DNA of 64,000 nucleotides, taken from the NCBI RefSeq assembly GCF_004337985.1, contig NC_043743.1:2332909-2396908 (forward strand), written 5' to 3'. The position numbers were made by a program, and so were the translations under genes. The notes beneath the pieces are model-generated. The model was not told the DNA's origin. It was given only the letters and a program-made list of their open reading frames with translations, and searched no databases. This DNA comes from Pyricularia pennisetigena. Taxonomy: Eukaryota > Ascomycota > Sordariomycetes > Magnaporthales > Pyriculariaceae. Position 1 is the stretch's first letter, and each line of letters starts with the position of its first letter. Positions 12,751 to 24,256 of the stretch are shown in pieces.

Positions 12751-14621
12751 ATGGCATTCAACGGCTGCCCGAGGCCGTTTTTGAACGCGGCCGATTTCAT
12801 GAATACCACTGGCTGTGAGTAGCAAACCCGGCTTGCACGTTGGCGATTTCTGTTTTGCTGATGGCCTCACCCAGTAATAAATGGCAGGTTATGCTCGGAA
12901 ATTGGCCCAAACACATGCTGCCTTCCTTGCCCAATGACGGATTGGGTGTACCCGGAGAGCTTCAACATTCTTGGAAAGGTGTCAGAAATTGTAGCGGTCG
13001 TCTCGACTGCTGCCTGCATATTCCTGCTTCTCTCGTGGGCATTTTTGCCTGTGGAAAAGACGCACAGGCACTACCTCAGCATCTGTCTCACAATAGGTGT
13101 GGTATTGATGAACGTGAGTGCTTGTCGATTATGCCCATCCAGACGCAATCGTTCGAAATTATGGGCTTCTGACACAATAGACGACAGCTTGGCTTTGTGA
13201 TTCCTTTGGCTGCATCACCAGAACAATGCGCCGATGCCATCACGCCTCATGACATGAAATCAAGTTCGACATGCGCCGCCTCCGGCGCCTTCGTCATCTT
13301 TGGTGGTTGGCTTGGCGTCATGTGGATCTTTTTACGCGCGCTGTCCCTTCACCTGCAAATCTGCTGGGGCACCGTCGTCGGCAAAACCTTTATGTGGTTT
13401 GCTCATGCCGCCGGCTGGGGAATTCCTCTCCTGGGCATCCTGCTCGTCCTTGTGTTTAGCGGTGTTTCGTTTCGGTTCGGCTCAACGTGCCACGTCAACC
13501 ACGAGAACAGTTTGGCCGTCCTATGGATTCCGTTGCTTGTATTTGGTGAGCCGCCCTCGAACTTCCTTCTATGGGTCCCCCGGGCTTCTCTGTAGCACAT
13601 TGCTAACAAAAGCGTATGCCTACTTTCCAGCCGGCTTCACCATTGCAATTCAGTTTGGAACCTTTGGTTACTGTGTCAAAGTTTACCTCGCATCACTGGC
13701 CGACAACAGCTCCTCGACGGGCGGATCTGGCCTACCCACCGCGCCCAACAGCGTGAAGTCTCTGTCCCCTCGTCAGACATACCGGAGAGTTCGTCGCGTG
13801 ATCGAGCTGCAGTGGAGAGGCATCTTGATCGTCTTGATCATCGTCGCCGATGTGGTCTACTTCTCCATCGTTTTCGTCTTCCAGGATAGGACCGTCGAGA
13901 ATATCCGGGAGCAACCCGAGACCGCCAAAGATTTCCTTCTTTGTTTGTTCTTAAACCCTGACAATAGGGCAGAGTGCTTTGACGAGGCTAGCAAGCTTGT
14001 TATAAGCCAAGCCACAGCCTTCAGTGTGCTTTTACTCTTAGGCGTAAGTCAGCTTTACCCTATGTCCTCGCGATACCTCAACGGAACTTATTCTAACTAT
14101 TGTCCTCCCAACAGATAAACGGCTTCTGGCTTTTACTTCTGCTGGGCCGGTGGACCATGATAACTGCATGGTCTGACCTATTCATGAACATTTCGGGCCG
14201 CAGGAAGCCCGAGTTCGTCTCGGCAGACGCCCGGTTCGACATGATCAAGAACAACAGGCGTTCGTACGAGATGCTCTCCCGTGACACGGGTAAGAAGCAA
14301 ATGGACGACTCGGTAACACCATCGCCGGGGACTTCGATATCAATGTCACCGCCGCCACCCGTCAGGCAGCCGTCGGTGGGCGCGACTTATGATAGAAACA
14401 ACAACAATGACGGCAACACGCCTAGCGGCCGTCGGACGCCCGATTATCTGGGCCAGGCTGCGAGGTATCATGCGCCGATGCGCTCATTCTCATCCCCAAG
14501 ACCTCCACCTGCGCCGCAGAGTGTGAGGTGGGATTCGAGCGAAATGTATGGCGGAAGGGATAACCACGATTTTTCAAGGAACACGGGAGACGTGAGCCCT
14601 CTTTCTATGAACAGGATCTGA
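12751..14621 (+). CDS. Seven-transmembrane receptor (fungal GPCR), five exons
   Basis: Predicted plasma-membrane receptor coupling to a heterotrimeric G protein; the ligand is unknown. Exons 12751-12814, 12875-13113, 13188-13545, 13631-14043 and 14115-14621 give 526 residues. Intron 1 has donor GTGAGT, branch CTGAT and acceptor CCCAG; intron 2 must use the second AG (ACGACAG) to keep frame. The extracellular N terminus is cysteine-rich (CSEIGPNTCCLPCP then TDWVYP), as in fungal receptors related to the frizzled/secretin or cAMP-receptor type. Seven hydrophobic segments follow, starting at IVAVVSTAACIFLLLSW and ending at INGFWLLLLLGRW. A long loop between segments 5 and 6 contains a basic RRVRRVIELQW stretch. 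The roughly 140-residue tail is Ser/Pro/Asn rich and could be phosphorylated. The exact receptor class is uncertain; the 7TM call is firm. Confidence 0.87.
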
Positions 14622-15309
14622 GTTATATGTAGTACTTTGTTTGAGGAGCGGGATCAAGACGGTTCCTTTTGTCTATGGAAAAAAAAAAAGGAAATTTAAA
14701 AAAATCAAATGAAACTTAATGATAAAAACAAAATTTAAATATCTTTTTGATAAATTAATCAACCCGCATTTGGTCTTGATTGTTAGCCCGCCAGCACACG
14801 CAAATCCGAATCCTTGAGTATATCACCATATACAATCAACACGATACAAGCAGCCCATTAAGGAAGGTCATTTAGATACCTTCAAGCTCGGTAGGGCTAG
14901 TTTAGTGCTTTTCGCTCCACGTCCCAAAAAGAAAGCTAGGCTCAAGAAGGCGCTGCGCAGAGGGCCATTTGTATTGCACGGTCTCTCGACAGCTTGGGGT
15001 TTTGATCTACCGCTTGATCCTTTTGATCCGTGGGTTAAATTTTATATTCATGTTGTTAAATTTTGACATATTAATCCCAAGTATATGACAACTGCCAGTT
15101 CCAAGTCCGCACGCTGGCTGGAGGAGCTGGTGGCCATTTCTGTCAAGTGATACTGTGTCTTGAGTAGAGACAGGGATCCGAAAAGGTTGAGGGGGAATGT
15201 CGTCGACATGGGACAACCGAAAATGAATGAGTGGTGTGAGTTCCGTCCATAATATTTTGAAAGCAGACCGGCATCTAGGACATGTAGTCAGTTTGCCGAC
15301 AGCGGAATC
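14622..15309. other. Convergent intergenic region
   Basis: Separates the 3' ends of the receptor and peptidase genes. It is AT-rich just after the receptor stop (A-rich tracts around 14680-14720, likely polyadenylation region). I see no gene in it. Confidence 0.5.
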
Positions 15310-16742
15310 CTACTCTAGTGCCAGCAACAGGTTTGCCCAAGCCTCCACAACCGCTTCGGGGCTCTGGAAGTAACCAATATCGTTTTCACACTTGGTGCCC
15401 GGCTGAGGCAGCTTCCCTTCGCCAAAGTAGTCACGCACAGCCTTGAAGGCACAAGTCGAAGGCTGAGCCATCGAGGCGTGGCCCCCACCCTCAATCTCGA
15501 GCAGCACGCCGCCGAAACCGGCCGTGACGTTGCGGGCCGAGACGAGGGGCGTCACCGGGTCAAAGGTCTTGGCCATGATGAGCGGCGGAGCGGCGGTCTT
15601 TGCGTCGAAGCCGCCGAGGTAGCGCTCGGCGGCTTCAAAGGGCCAGCGGCCGCAGACCATGCTCGTGGCGTCGATGGCGTCGCCGCCGAGCCAGCTTGAT
15701 TCGCGAATGGGCTCTATCTTGGCCAGCATGTCGTCCAGAGACCTTTCGCGCTGCACCTTGTCGCTGCACCGGATGGAAAAGGTTGCGTAGGGCGACACTT
15801 CGCCATAGATGGACTTCCAAAAGGTGACGAGCCCGGCCAGTGCTGCGGTGTCGACAGGCATTGTGAGGAGGATGTCGAGCCCGCGAGCAAGGCTGGGCCA
15901 GAGGTCTGGGCCGTACATGCTCGCAAAGATGGTATTCTTGAGCTCGCTGTAGCCGAATAGCACCGCCGAGTCCGGGATGACAATGGGGTTGTATTTCAAG
16001 TGCTGGAGGAGCTTTCTGACTGAGGCTTCGAGGTCCTGAGGAGTATGGTTTCTGCGGTTTCCAGCAAGAGGGCATTGATCTGCGTTGGCAACACACTGAG
16101 AGAGGAACTCGCCAAAGGTGGCATCCATGTCTTCTAGTTGGTCCTCGCTGCTGCAGAAAGTTGGAAATAATTTACGTTGTTACTGTGACGACCGGCAAAC
16201 CCGACAAAACAAACGAGAAAAAAAAAGAAGACGCAGAATGAACAAAACTTACTAGGAATGCCACCACAAGTAGGGATTTATCACACCGTCCAGAACGATT
16301 TTATCGACCCGGTCCGGAAACATGGCTATCAAAGTAGCCCCGAGTAAAGTGCCATAGGACATACCCCAGTATCGCAGGAGTCCGTCCTCGCCCAGGGCAT
16401 CGACGATCTGGATAATGTCTCGCGCGACAAAGGCGGTGCCCAGGAACCTACCTTTGTCTGCATTCTTCTTGGCACAAGCCTCGGAAATCTGAAGAGACGT
16501 GGCCCATATCCTGCCCGGGGCCACTTCGGACGAGTTTCCTGCATGGGAAAGCCTTTCTTCGATCGTGAGCCTTTTGAAAGCATCCTGAGGGTCTTGCTCG
16601 TCGAAGCAAGTGACGGGCAGCGTCTTTCCGGTGCCTCGAGGGTTGAAGCCTATGAGGTCATGTTGTCCACCGGTGGCACTTTTGTCGCCCTTCTTGGTCA
16701 GCCCGAAGCCAGAGACTGAAGTTGACAAGACAAGAGAAGAGA

Positions 16743-16805
<63 letters not shown>

Positions 16806-17149
16806 ACTAACGCCAGCAACAACGCGGCCGAGCTGTCAAGCCATTGGTTGCCAGGAAAGCCTGGGCCTCCGGGGTTGAACAGGATACTCCCCCTGGACAC
16901 CCCTTTAGTTGCAGGAACCTTGATCAAGTCCAATTGCAGCATCTCACTGGACTCCTTGCCCGTATAGTCTAGAGGGACGTCCAGGTTGCCGCACACGGCG
17001 CCCGGGGCAGTGGTGTTGAACTCGAAAGAGCATGAACGCCAGGTGATGGCGCCTGCTCGCCTATGAACCACGGGGGTTGGGCTGGCGAATGCTGAGGAGA
17101 GCAATACTGATAGCCCAAGAAGGCCAGTCAGGGGGGAGAGCGAGGACAT
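15310..17149 (-). CDS. Secreted TAP-like serine peptidase (alpha/beta hydrolase)
   Basis: Likely secreted tripeptidyl/prolyl-type aminopeptidase of the TAP-like alpha/beta hydrolase family. Exons in coding order are 17149-16812, 16678-16253 and 16150-15310, giving 534 residues. The N terminus is a signal peptide (hydrophobic LGLSVLLSSAFAS, then a probable RR processing site). The oxyanion segment FNPGGPG precedes intron 1. The nucleophile is Ser ~220 in GMSYG, with acid Asp ~452 in FDPVTP and base His ~479 in GGGHAS. Intron 1 has donor GTTAGT; the only acceptor that keeps frame and restores ATGGQHDLIGFNPRG is AAAAG at 16679, with branch CTGAC about 20 nt upstream, so this boundary is inferred. 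That intron holds a T/A homopolymer. Intron 2 ends in a tandem CAGCAG acceptor. The in-frame ATG at 17224 was rejected because it would bury the signal peptide. Confidence 0.85.
16743..16803. repeat. T15-A46 homopolymer pair inside a peptidase intron
   Basis: Fifteen T followed directly by forty-six A on the plus strand, entirely within intron 1 of the TAP-like peptidase gene. On the coding strand it reads as poly-T then poly-A between donor and branch point, and could fold on itself over about 15 bp. Confidence 0.9.
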
Positions 17150-18386
17150 GATGGCTTGCTGGCGACTTGGTCTGTGTGGTGCCTTGTCGTTCCGCGTGCC
17201 ATTTTCTCTCCCGACAAGGAACATTCATCAGATGCCAAAGCCTACATCTTATATAGAGCAGCATCACCGGCGCTGCATTGGTATATGTTTACTGCCAAAC
17301 TTGTTGTTGAGGGAAGGCTACCGGGCCCCCAATGCTTGGTACTGTAGTAATCGACTCATCATTGGCGATTGCTGCTCGAGTAAGCTCGAAAACGAAATAC
17401 GCGTATTCCATTTCCTAAAAGAAAACGAATCCCATCAAGGCTGAATCCCGTGTATACCCTGTCTGCCCTTTATGCAGTAAGCAAATTGAACAAATGGGCT
17501 TGTAAATTACCGGCATCCTAACAACATTGTTGCTGGTCGTGATCCTCTCGCTGTTCTGGCCAGAGTCTCCCTGGCAACGATACTAAGTGTCGACCTCAAT
17601 CAATAAATTCTTGACGGTTGAATTACTTGCTATGGAGTCCAGTCAAGTCAGTACCCGATCATTACTCCTCTTCCCCTCTCTGGAGGATTTTCGGCATTCG
17701 CCCCACTGAACAGTCTGTCCCACGTCGCTCCCGATCGGGTGCTACTCCGTTTCCCCACGTGCAGCTGGTTCAGCTTCGCCAGGATTAACGTGACGTACCA
17801 CACACCCTTTCCCGCCTTCGGAGTTTCGTAAGCTAAGTAAGTTAGTTACCTTACCTTACCTTACCTCACCTTGGGTACCCCAATCCCGAGTCATCCGTTG
17901 ACCACGAGGTCTGCACAAAAAAAAAAGAAAAGAGTCTTCAACGGCGTCTCTCATTGACATCAAACAACCGTTGCGACGGCCTCAATTACTCGACGGATCA
18001 TCCCCGTCATCTATATGGAGACGGGCCGAGCTGCATTGGTTGGGTGAAGAGCCTCGTGCTGGCGCTGGCCGCCGGGGACGAACTTAGTTCAGAAGCGGAC
18101 GCCGTCGATCGATCCACGCGTGCCACTTGTTGGCTTGACCGACTGCCGACTGATTTTACCTCTAGACCATCCAAACTTGCGACGCAGCATCAACAGGGAA
18201 GGGAGGGGGAAGAAGAAGAAAAGCAAACAAGAGAAGCAAACGCTCGACTGCCAAGACTAAGCCCACCAACCTGTCGATATCCACACCTCTGCCTACCTAT
18301 CTACCTACCTACCGAGTCGAGCACGACAGAGACGAGAATCAACAACGCCCGATTCAAAACAAACCAAACCAAACCAAAACACAATT
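17150..18386. other. Divergent promoter region between peptidase and GH5 genes
   Basis: Shared upstream region of two divergently transcribed secretory-pathway genes. A TATATA-like box (about 17250) lies some 100 bp before the peptidase start. A TTACC tandem repeat lies at 17846-17870. ACGCGT occurs at 17399 and 18116. The 250 bp before the GH5 start is A/C-rich, typical of a fungal leader. An open frame through 17954-18556 has no ATG at its head and conflicts with the GH5 frame, so I treat it as noncoding. Confidence 0.5.
17846..17870. repeat. TTACC pentamer tandem repeat
   Basis: Four TTACC units plus a TCACC variant, in the promoter region of the GH5 gene. Confidence 0.75.
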
Positions 18387-19622
18387 ATGCTCCAGTTCCT
18401 CTTCATCGGCTTCCTCTTCGCCGGCGGCTATTTCCACTACATGTGGAAGGCCGAGGCGGCCATTGGCGTACCCTGGGAGCCCGACCTCGGATCCCGCCAA
18501 TTCGCTCAACGGCCGCTGCTCCCGCCCATTGCAGACACCTTCATAGACACCTATGAGCTGCCTTTGTCGGCCAAGGGCCGAGACGTAGTCGACTCCAAAG
18601 GCCGCCGATTCAAGCTCTCATCGGTCAACTGGTACGGCGCCAGCGACGAGCTCTTCGTCCCCGGCGGCCTCGACATACAACACCGCGACGTCATCGCCCA
18701 GACCATCCGTCGCATGGGCTTCAACTCGGTCCGCCTGCCCTACGCCGACGAGATGGTCATCGCCAACCCGCCCATACTCCCGCACCTCGTCTCCCAGAAC
18801 CCGGACCTGATCGGCCGCCGCGCCCTCGACGTCTTTGAGGCCGTCGTCACGTCGCTCACCGACGCCGGCATCGCCGTCATCATCAACAACCACATCACCC
18901 ACGCCACCTGGTGCTGCGGTGCCGACCCCTGCGACGCCGGCTGGGCCAACGACCACCTCGGCCCGCTGTGCCGCGTCTCCCAGACCGAGGAAGACTGGAT
19001 TGCCCACTGGGAGACGGTCATGTCCCGCTTCACCGAGAACCCGCGCGTCATCGGCGCAGACCTCCGCAACGAAGTCCGCGGCGTCTGGGGCACCATGACC
19101 TGGAACCGCTGGGCCACGGCGGCCGAGCGCTGCGCCAACCGACTGCTCAAGATGAACAGCGACTGGCTCATGATCGTCGGCGGCACCGAGTCCGGAAACG
19201 ACCTGCGCGGCGCCCGCACCCGCCCCATCCGCCTCGACGTCGACCAGCGCGTCGTCTATTCGGCCCACGTGTACGCCTGGTCCGGCTGGGGCTCGCGCGA
19301 GGGCCGCTACAGCAAGCGGCCCTACCCTTCCTTCGTCGCCTCGATGCGCGAGAACTGGGCCTACCTGGTCGAGGGCGACATCGCACCCGTCTGGGTCGGG
19401 GAGTTTGGCGCCCCCGCCCACCCCAGCGTCGGCGACGCAAACTACTGGCAGAACCTCATGCGCTACCTCAAGGCCATCGACGCAGACTTTGGATACTGGG
19501 CCATCAACCCGCGCAAGCCCAAGGACGACGCCAAGGAGACGTACTCGTTGGTCGAGGATGACTGGGTCACTCCGATACTAGACTACAGGATGAAGGACAT
19601 GACGGAATTGATGCGAGCGTAG
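18387..19622 (+). CDS. Glycoside hydrolase family 5-like protein
   Basis: Intronless, 411 residues. The fold is that of GH5 (endoglucanase-like, clan GH-A), which hydrolyses beta-glycosidic bonds by a retaining mechanism. The N terminus has a hydrophobic stretch (LQFLFIGFLFAGGYFHY) that is either a signal peptide or a membrane anchor; no clear cleavage site follows. Family marks are VNWYGASDEL, GFNSVRLPYADEM, VIINNHITHATWCC, catalytic acid/base Glu ~229 in DLRNEVRG, VYSAHVYAWSGWG, and nucleophile Glu ~339 in WVGEFGAP. Several cysteines (WCCGADPCDAGW) suggest disulfides and an extracytoplasmic location. The substrate cannot be fixed from sequence. GC3 is very high here, which makes a long antisense frame (18618-19421) that is spurious. 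Confidence 0.9.
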   Translation: MLQFLFIGFLFAGGYFHYMWKAEAAIGVPWEPDLGSRQFAQRPLLPPIADTFIDTYELPLSAKGRDVVDSKGRRFKLSSVNWYGASDELFVPGGLDIQHRDVIAQTIRRMGFNSVRLPYADEMVIANPPILPHLVSQNPDLIGRRALDVFEAVVTSLTDAGIAVIINNHITHATWCCGADPCDAGWANDHLGPLCRVSQTEEDWIAHWETVMSRFTENPRVIGADLRNEVRGVWGTMTWNRWATAAERCANRLLKMNSDWLMIVGGTESGNDLRGARTRPIRLDVDQRVVYSAHVYAWSGWGSREGRYSKRPYPSFVASMRENWAYLVEGDIAPVWVGEFGAPAHPSVGDANYWQNLMRYLKAIDADFGYWAINPRKPKDDAKETYSLVEDDWVTPILDYRMKDMTELMRA

Positions 19623-19956
19623 CCTTGTCTTGGTTTTCTCTCGTTCTCTTTTTATCATTCTTACATATATGCCTGTATCCTAGAATACGATTTTATCAAA
19701 TGTCTCTTATCTTGACTACGGAAAAAATATAGCTCAACATGTAGACAGGCGTTGCGCAATAATATATCCCGGCTAGTACAAACATCAGCCCGTAAACGAG
19801 GACTGGGTTGGTCTATCTGCCTCGCCTGCACATGTCTGGCATCCGATGATGAAAAAGTTCTCAGTCAGGGTCGACAAATCATCGTCCTTGATTTCTTTTA
19901 TTCCCTTGCGGTTATTAGAACCCTGTTCAGATGCAATCACCCATCCCATACATGTA
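19623..19956. other. Convergent 3' intergenic, GH5 to PEX6
   Basis: Contains the 3' UTRs of GH5 (plus) and PEX6 (minus). No gene seen. Confidence 0.5.
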
Positions 19957-22900
19957 TTATCCGCAATCATACAAGCCCTCATCATCGCCCCCTGACCCGT
20001 ACCCCGATGCTACTGCTTTGCCCTTGCCCTTATTAGCCCTCCCGTTGACGCCATCTTGCCTATCCTCCTCCTCCTCGCCGCTGGACGATGAAGCAATCGC
20101 CTTGCCTTTCCCCTTACCCTTGCCTCTCGCTGACGAGGCGCCGGACACCGTCCTCGCGCCCAAGTCTTTTCTCTGCTGCTGCTGCTGCTTATCTCTCCCA
20201 CCTTCAAAGGTCGCCCTGACCCGCTCGTAGTGCGCCAGCTCGCCGGCACTCACACTGGGAATCAGCTCCTCATGCGCAGCCAACAAGTCCTCCTCGGTCA
20301 CCATAACATCAATGTCCTCGGGGGTGGCATAGTGGTCGAAGAAGTAGGCCGTGGTGATCTCCTGCTTCCTCTCGGCGCTCATGGCCTTGATCTTGGCGTC
20401 AACATGTGACGCTTGCCTCGTGACTGCTTTGAGCATGGCATCGCTGCAAAGTGCATAGAAGTCTGCACCTGTATATGTGAATGGCAGCTTCTCCGCCACG
20501 GCCCGCAGGGATACCGAAGGGTGAAGTGTGAATCTAGATTGGAGGAAAATGTCTTGTCAGTCAAACATCCAATACTTTGCCCAATAGCGCCCACGTTTGG
20601 GTCAACTTACTTCCTGGTCAGCGCCTCCATGATTGTCAACTGTTTTTCGTGCGTATCCGACACGCCCAAGTACAACAGCTTGTCGAATCGGCCCGGTCGA
20701 AGGAGCGCTTGATCCAGCAGATCAGGCCTGTTGGTGGCACCAATCACAAACACACCACCCCCGCTGTCGTCGCCAGAAGACATGCCATCCAGCTCGGCAA
20801 GCAGCTGAGAGACGATACGGTCCATGACACCGCCACTGTCGCCCTGGTTTCCACGCTTGGGCGCGACCGAGTCGAGCTCGTCAAAGAAAACCACACAAGG
20901 TCTCGCGTCACGCGCCCGCTGGAAGACACGGCGCACGTTGGCCTCGGACTCGCCGATGTACATGTTGAGAAGCTCGGGTCCCTTGACGCTGAAGAAGTTG
21001 AGGCTGTACTCGGTGGCAATGGCCTTGGCCAGCAGTGTCTTGCCTGTTCCGGGAGGACCGTAAAAGAGTATTCCGGACCGCTTCTTCATGCCCTTGGCAA
21101 ATAGCTCTGGTCGTTCAAGCGGGAGCTGAATCGTCTCCATTACTGCGTCCTTGACGTTTCCTAAGCCACCGACGTCGTCCCAGGTCACGCTGGGAATCTT
21201 GGGTGCACCGATGGCATCGGCAAAGTTCTTGCGCGCTGCTTCGACGGCCGTGTCCAGGTCACCCTTGGTCAGACCTCTAACAGCTGTGCCGCCCGCAACC
21301 TGCACGTCTCGGAGTGTCACAGCCGGCTGGTTTCCCTGTCTGTTCTGGCTCGCCCTCTCTGCCAGCGACTCGAGCCGAGAGCGCTGAGCGACAATGGCAC
21401 GGTCGATCACATCAACCAGGTCTCCGGCTACCAAGGCAGCGGTCTTGAGGGCTACAGCCCCGAGGTCAACACCAGGATCCAGATTTATGCCACGCTGGTC
21501 TACTATGGAGCGGAGGATGCCCTCACGTTCGCCTTCGTCGGGAGCCGTCATCTCCAGCTCGTGCGTGAAGAGACCACGCACGCCATCAGGTATCTTGTCA
21601 GGCTCTGTCGTAGTAGCAATCAGGACTCTGGCATCAGAGAGGATGCTCCTCAAGGAGGTGGCCATTCGGTCTGCAGTGAGAGCCTCGATGTGCCGTATCA
21701 ACAACGCGCAGCATTCAGGCCCGCAGCTTAGTGCCCGTTCAGCCCGCGCCTTCAGAGTGCCGTCGGTCTTGACATCGCTGCCGCCGCCGCCTCCCTCGTT
21801 GAGAATGTCGTAAGCATTGATTGTAAATGTGTGCAGCCCGATATCGCGGCATGTGTCGGTAGCCAGGGTGGCCTTTCCGATATTACGCTGGGTCGAAACT
21901 AGCAAGATGGCCACAGCCGGTGCTTTGAGGTGTATAGCCCTCTTGCTGGTCGCCGCGGCCAGCAGGCTGCGCATACGCCTGCGAAGCGCAGAGATGTGTC
22001 TTGGAGCCGGCTCACAAATTGCCACGGGTAAAGAGTCCAGACCAGGATTCGGCGGGGTAACAAGACCCAGGTAGTAGGGCCAGTTGCTGTCCTTGACGCC
22101 AGGAACCCGCCCGTTGACCATGCCCGAGGACTCAAAGTGCGCCATGGTCGTTTCGACACAGGCTGCAGAGCCCCAGAGATCGTCGTCCTGGTCGGCAGCA
22201 TCCTGTTTTTGCGTCTGCACGTGAGACACCTTGAACCAAGCTACCTCATCATATTTGAGCCCCCCTCGGCTGGCCGCCGTTCCGCCGTTGGAGCTTTCGG
22301 CCAGGGATAAGATGTTGTCTATGGCAGAGCCTTCGCCGTTTGAAGTCTCTCTCATTGTACGGCCAAGCTGAGTGTCTATAGGCACTGCTATCAAATCGCC
22401 GGCCTTGATGACACGGAGCTTTTTCTCAAAGTGCCACTTGAGCCCAGCAATCACAGCAACCTCGACATCTTTTGAAGACGTCAGCGGAGTCCGCACTTGT
22501 TGGACAACAACGCCCCGCGCGTACGGTGGTTGCACGATGGCTGTCGCCTGAGACTGTGGCCCGTTGCCGTGATGTGGTATGGTTCGCTTGAGCGGCAACA
22601 AACGTAGGTGGGACGGAAGATCAAGATTCGCCAGTAGTATAGGGGATGCATACGCCAAGGGACCAGAAGACTTCTGCACTTGGGATTCGAAGAAAGACAA
22701 GCTGCGGCCGCGGTGCTTGGAGCTCGGTATCCGGCTGACTGGTCGGTTGGAATACCCTTCTGGCAACCCAAAAACCCTTGCAGGTCTCCAAACTGGCTCC
22801 TGGGCCTCTGGCTCTCCAAAACCACCCAGAGCAAAGGGACCAAACCCATTCGCAGGAGGGGCAGCTGAAGCCTCCACACGGACCCAATCACCAGAGAAAC

Positions 22901-24256
22901 AGCCAATTCTTGACAGGTGACTCACGTCCACGTAGATATGAGCTTCATCATCGTCCTCAGCCGATGGCTTTGGGTGCAGCAGCTCGGCCGGTATAGGCTT
23001 CACAAGCCCCTGGGCCTTGAACAAGCGACCGCGGGGCCGATCTTGGCGCGCAGTAGTGGCCGTGAAGGACGAAAAGACAGACCCGGGCGTAGCAATACCG
23101 TTGGTCTTTCTCCCACGACCAATAGTCATCGGCGTACCAGCCTGTACAGTGGATATTCCACTGGCATTGCTCGGAAGCATTGGTGCTTGTAATGATATCA
23201 TATCGTCTAGTGAGTCATCCGACAGGTCGTCATTGTCGCCCGAGGACAGCTCCGTTTCGGATGCGCTAGTGGCAGCACTCTCGTCCGCAGTTTCACTGGC
23301 TTCTGTCTTGTAACGCTCTTCGGCTGCCGAGAAGAATGCGTCATTTGCTGTATCCTCATCTGCCTCGGCCACACCGTCGAGCATCCGGCTAGACTGGCGG
23401 GAACCTCTGTCACGGTTCCCTTTTGAAGGAGAGCGACCAGAGGAGACTATGATCTTGGTGTTCGGCGACAGGATGCCCTGCGCAACGGGCTCGCAGAGGG
23501 TGACCTTCCCTGGGTTCGGGGGAACATGGGTTATGGGGTGCGGCGGCAAAGGCAAGGGAAACAAATCCCCGGCGTGTACGACCCTTAGCGTGCCCAATGC
23601 AGCTCTGACGGCGGCGGCAAGCTTTTGCTCCGGCGACGATGGTGCAGCAGGAGCCTTGCCGGTAGGGTGTTCCCTATGAAAGACACCTTCTCCATGTTCC
23701 AAGCGCTTGGCCAGCTCCCCGTCAAGGCTGACGAATACGGTGTCAAGTGACAGAGCGAGTGCGTCGAGCACCAGGATATCGATGCCGCTTCTGCTGTGGC
23801 TTGACAGCTTCGAGGGTGCGACACGCTGCAAGCTTGTCGCAAAGGTTTGCAGGGCAAGGGCCGAAGCTGAAGGGGAGAATTGGACGGTGGAGTGTGACAG
23901 AGCGGTCGACCTTGTTACAGCGACGATGGTCCAGTCGATGGACTCGGGGGTAGCGCCAGGCATCCAGGGGGATATGGCAACGTAGTAGACATCGTCTGTA
24001 CTCGGGTGTCAGTCGGTGAGAAAGGAGATGGCAGAAGAGAGGTCGGACGGTATGGGACGATCATGGTCGGAGTCGAAGCTCACTCACCTTCGTGCACCTC
24101 ATCCGGGGACAGGTGGGGGAAGAGGTCGGCAAACAAGTCTTCGGACAAGATGCCTACATCTCTGCGGACATGGTCGTCAAGAGCGAGACGTGCCGAGATG
24201 GGAAGTTTATCCTGGCGCCTCCTCCGCCTCCTCTTCCGGCTTTGCGCCGGGTCCAT
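19957..24256 (-). CDS. PEX6: Peroxisomal AAA+ ATPase PEX6, three exons
   Basis: With PEX1 forms the heterohexameric motor on the peroxisome membrane that extracts and recycles ubiquitinated PEX5. Exons in coding order: 24256-24088, 23995-20611, 20533-19957; 1376 residues. Introns have donors GTGAGT and GTAAGT; the second join gives LTRKFTLHPSVSLRAVAEKLPF, the expected family continuity. The N-terminal half is divergent. The first AAA domain is degenerate: its P-loop reads STQRNIGKAT (about residue 755) and it lacks a normal Walker B, as in known PEX6. The second domain is intact: GPPGTGKT (~1037), FFDELD (~1090), and ATNRPDLLDQALLRPGRFD (~1135). A low-complexity Lys/Gly then Glu/Ser tail (KGKGKGK, GEEEED, KGKGK) extends about 70 residues past the AAA fold. 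Start is the ATG giving a basic RKRRRRRR N terminus. Confidence 0.96.

Noticed and set aside
17954..18556. 200-codon frame before and into GH5
   Set aside because: Starts with TTG, has no motifs and overlaps GH5 out of frame; it is leader sequence.
18618..19421. 267-codon antisense frame across the GH5 gene
   Set aside because: Gly/Val/Asp/Ala-rich shadow caused by the high GC3 of GH5; no motifs.
12751..19622. Receptor, peptidase and GH5 as a biosynthetic or nutrient gene cluster
   Set aside because: No backbone enzyme, transporter or transcription factor, and orientations are mixed; nothing beyond proximity links them.
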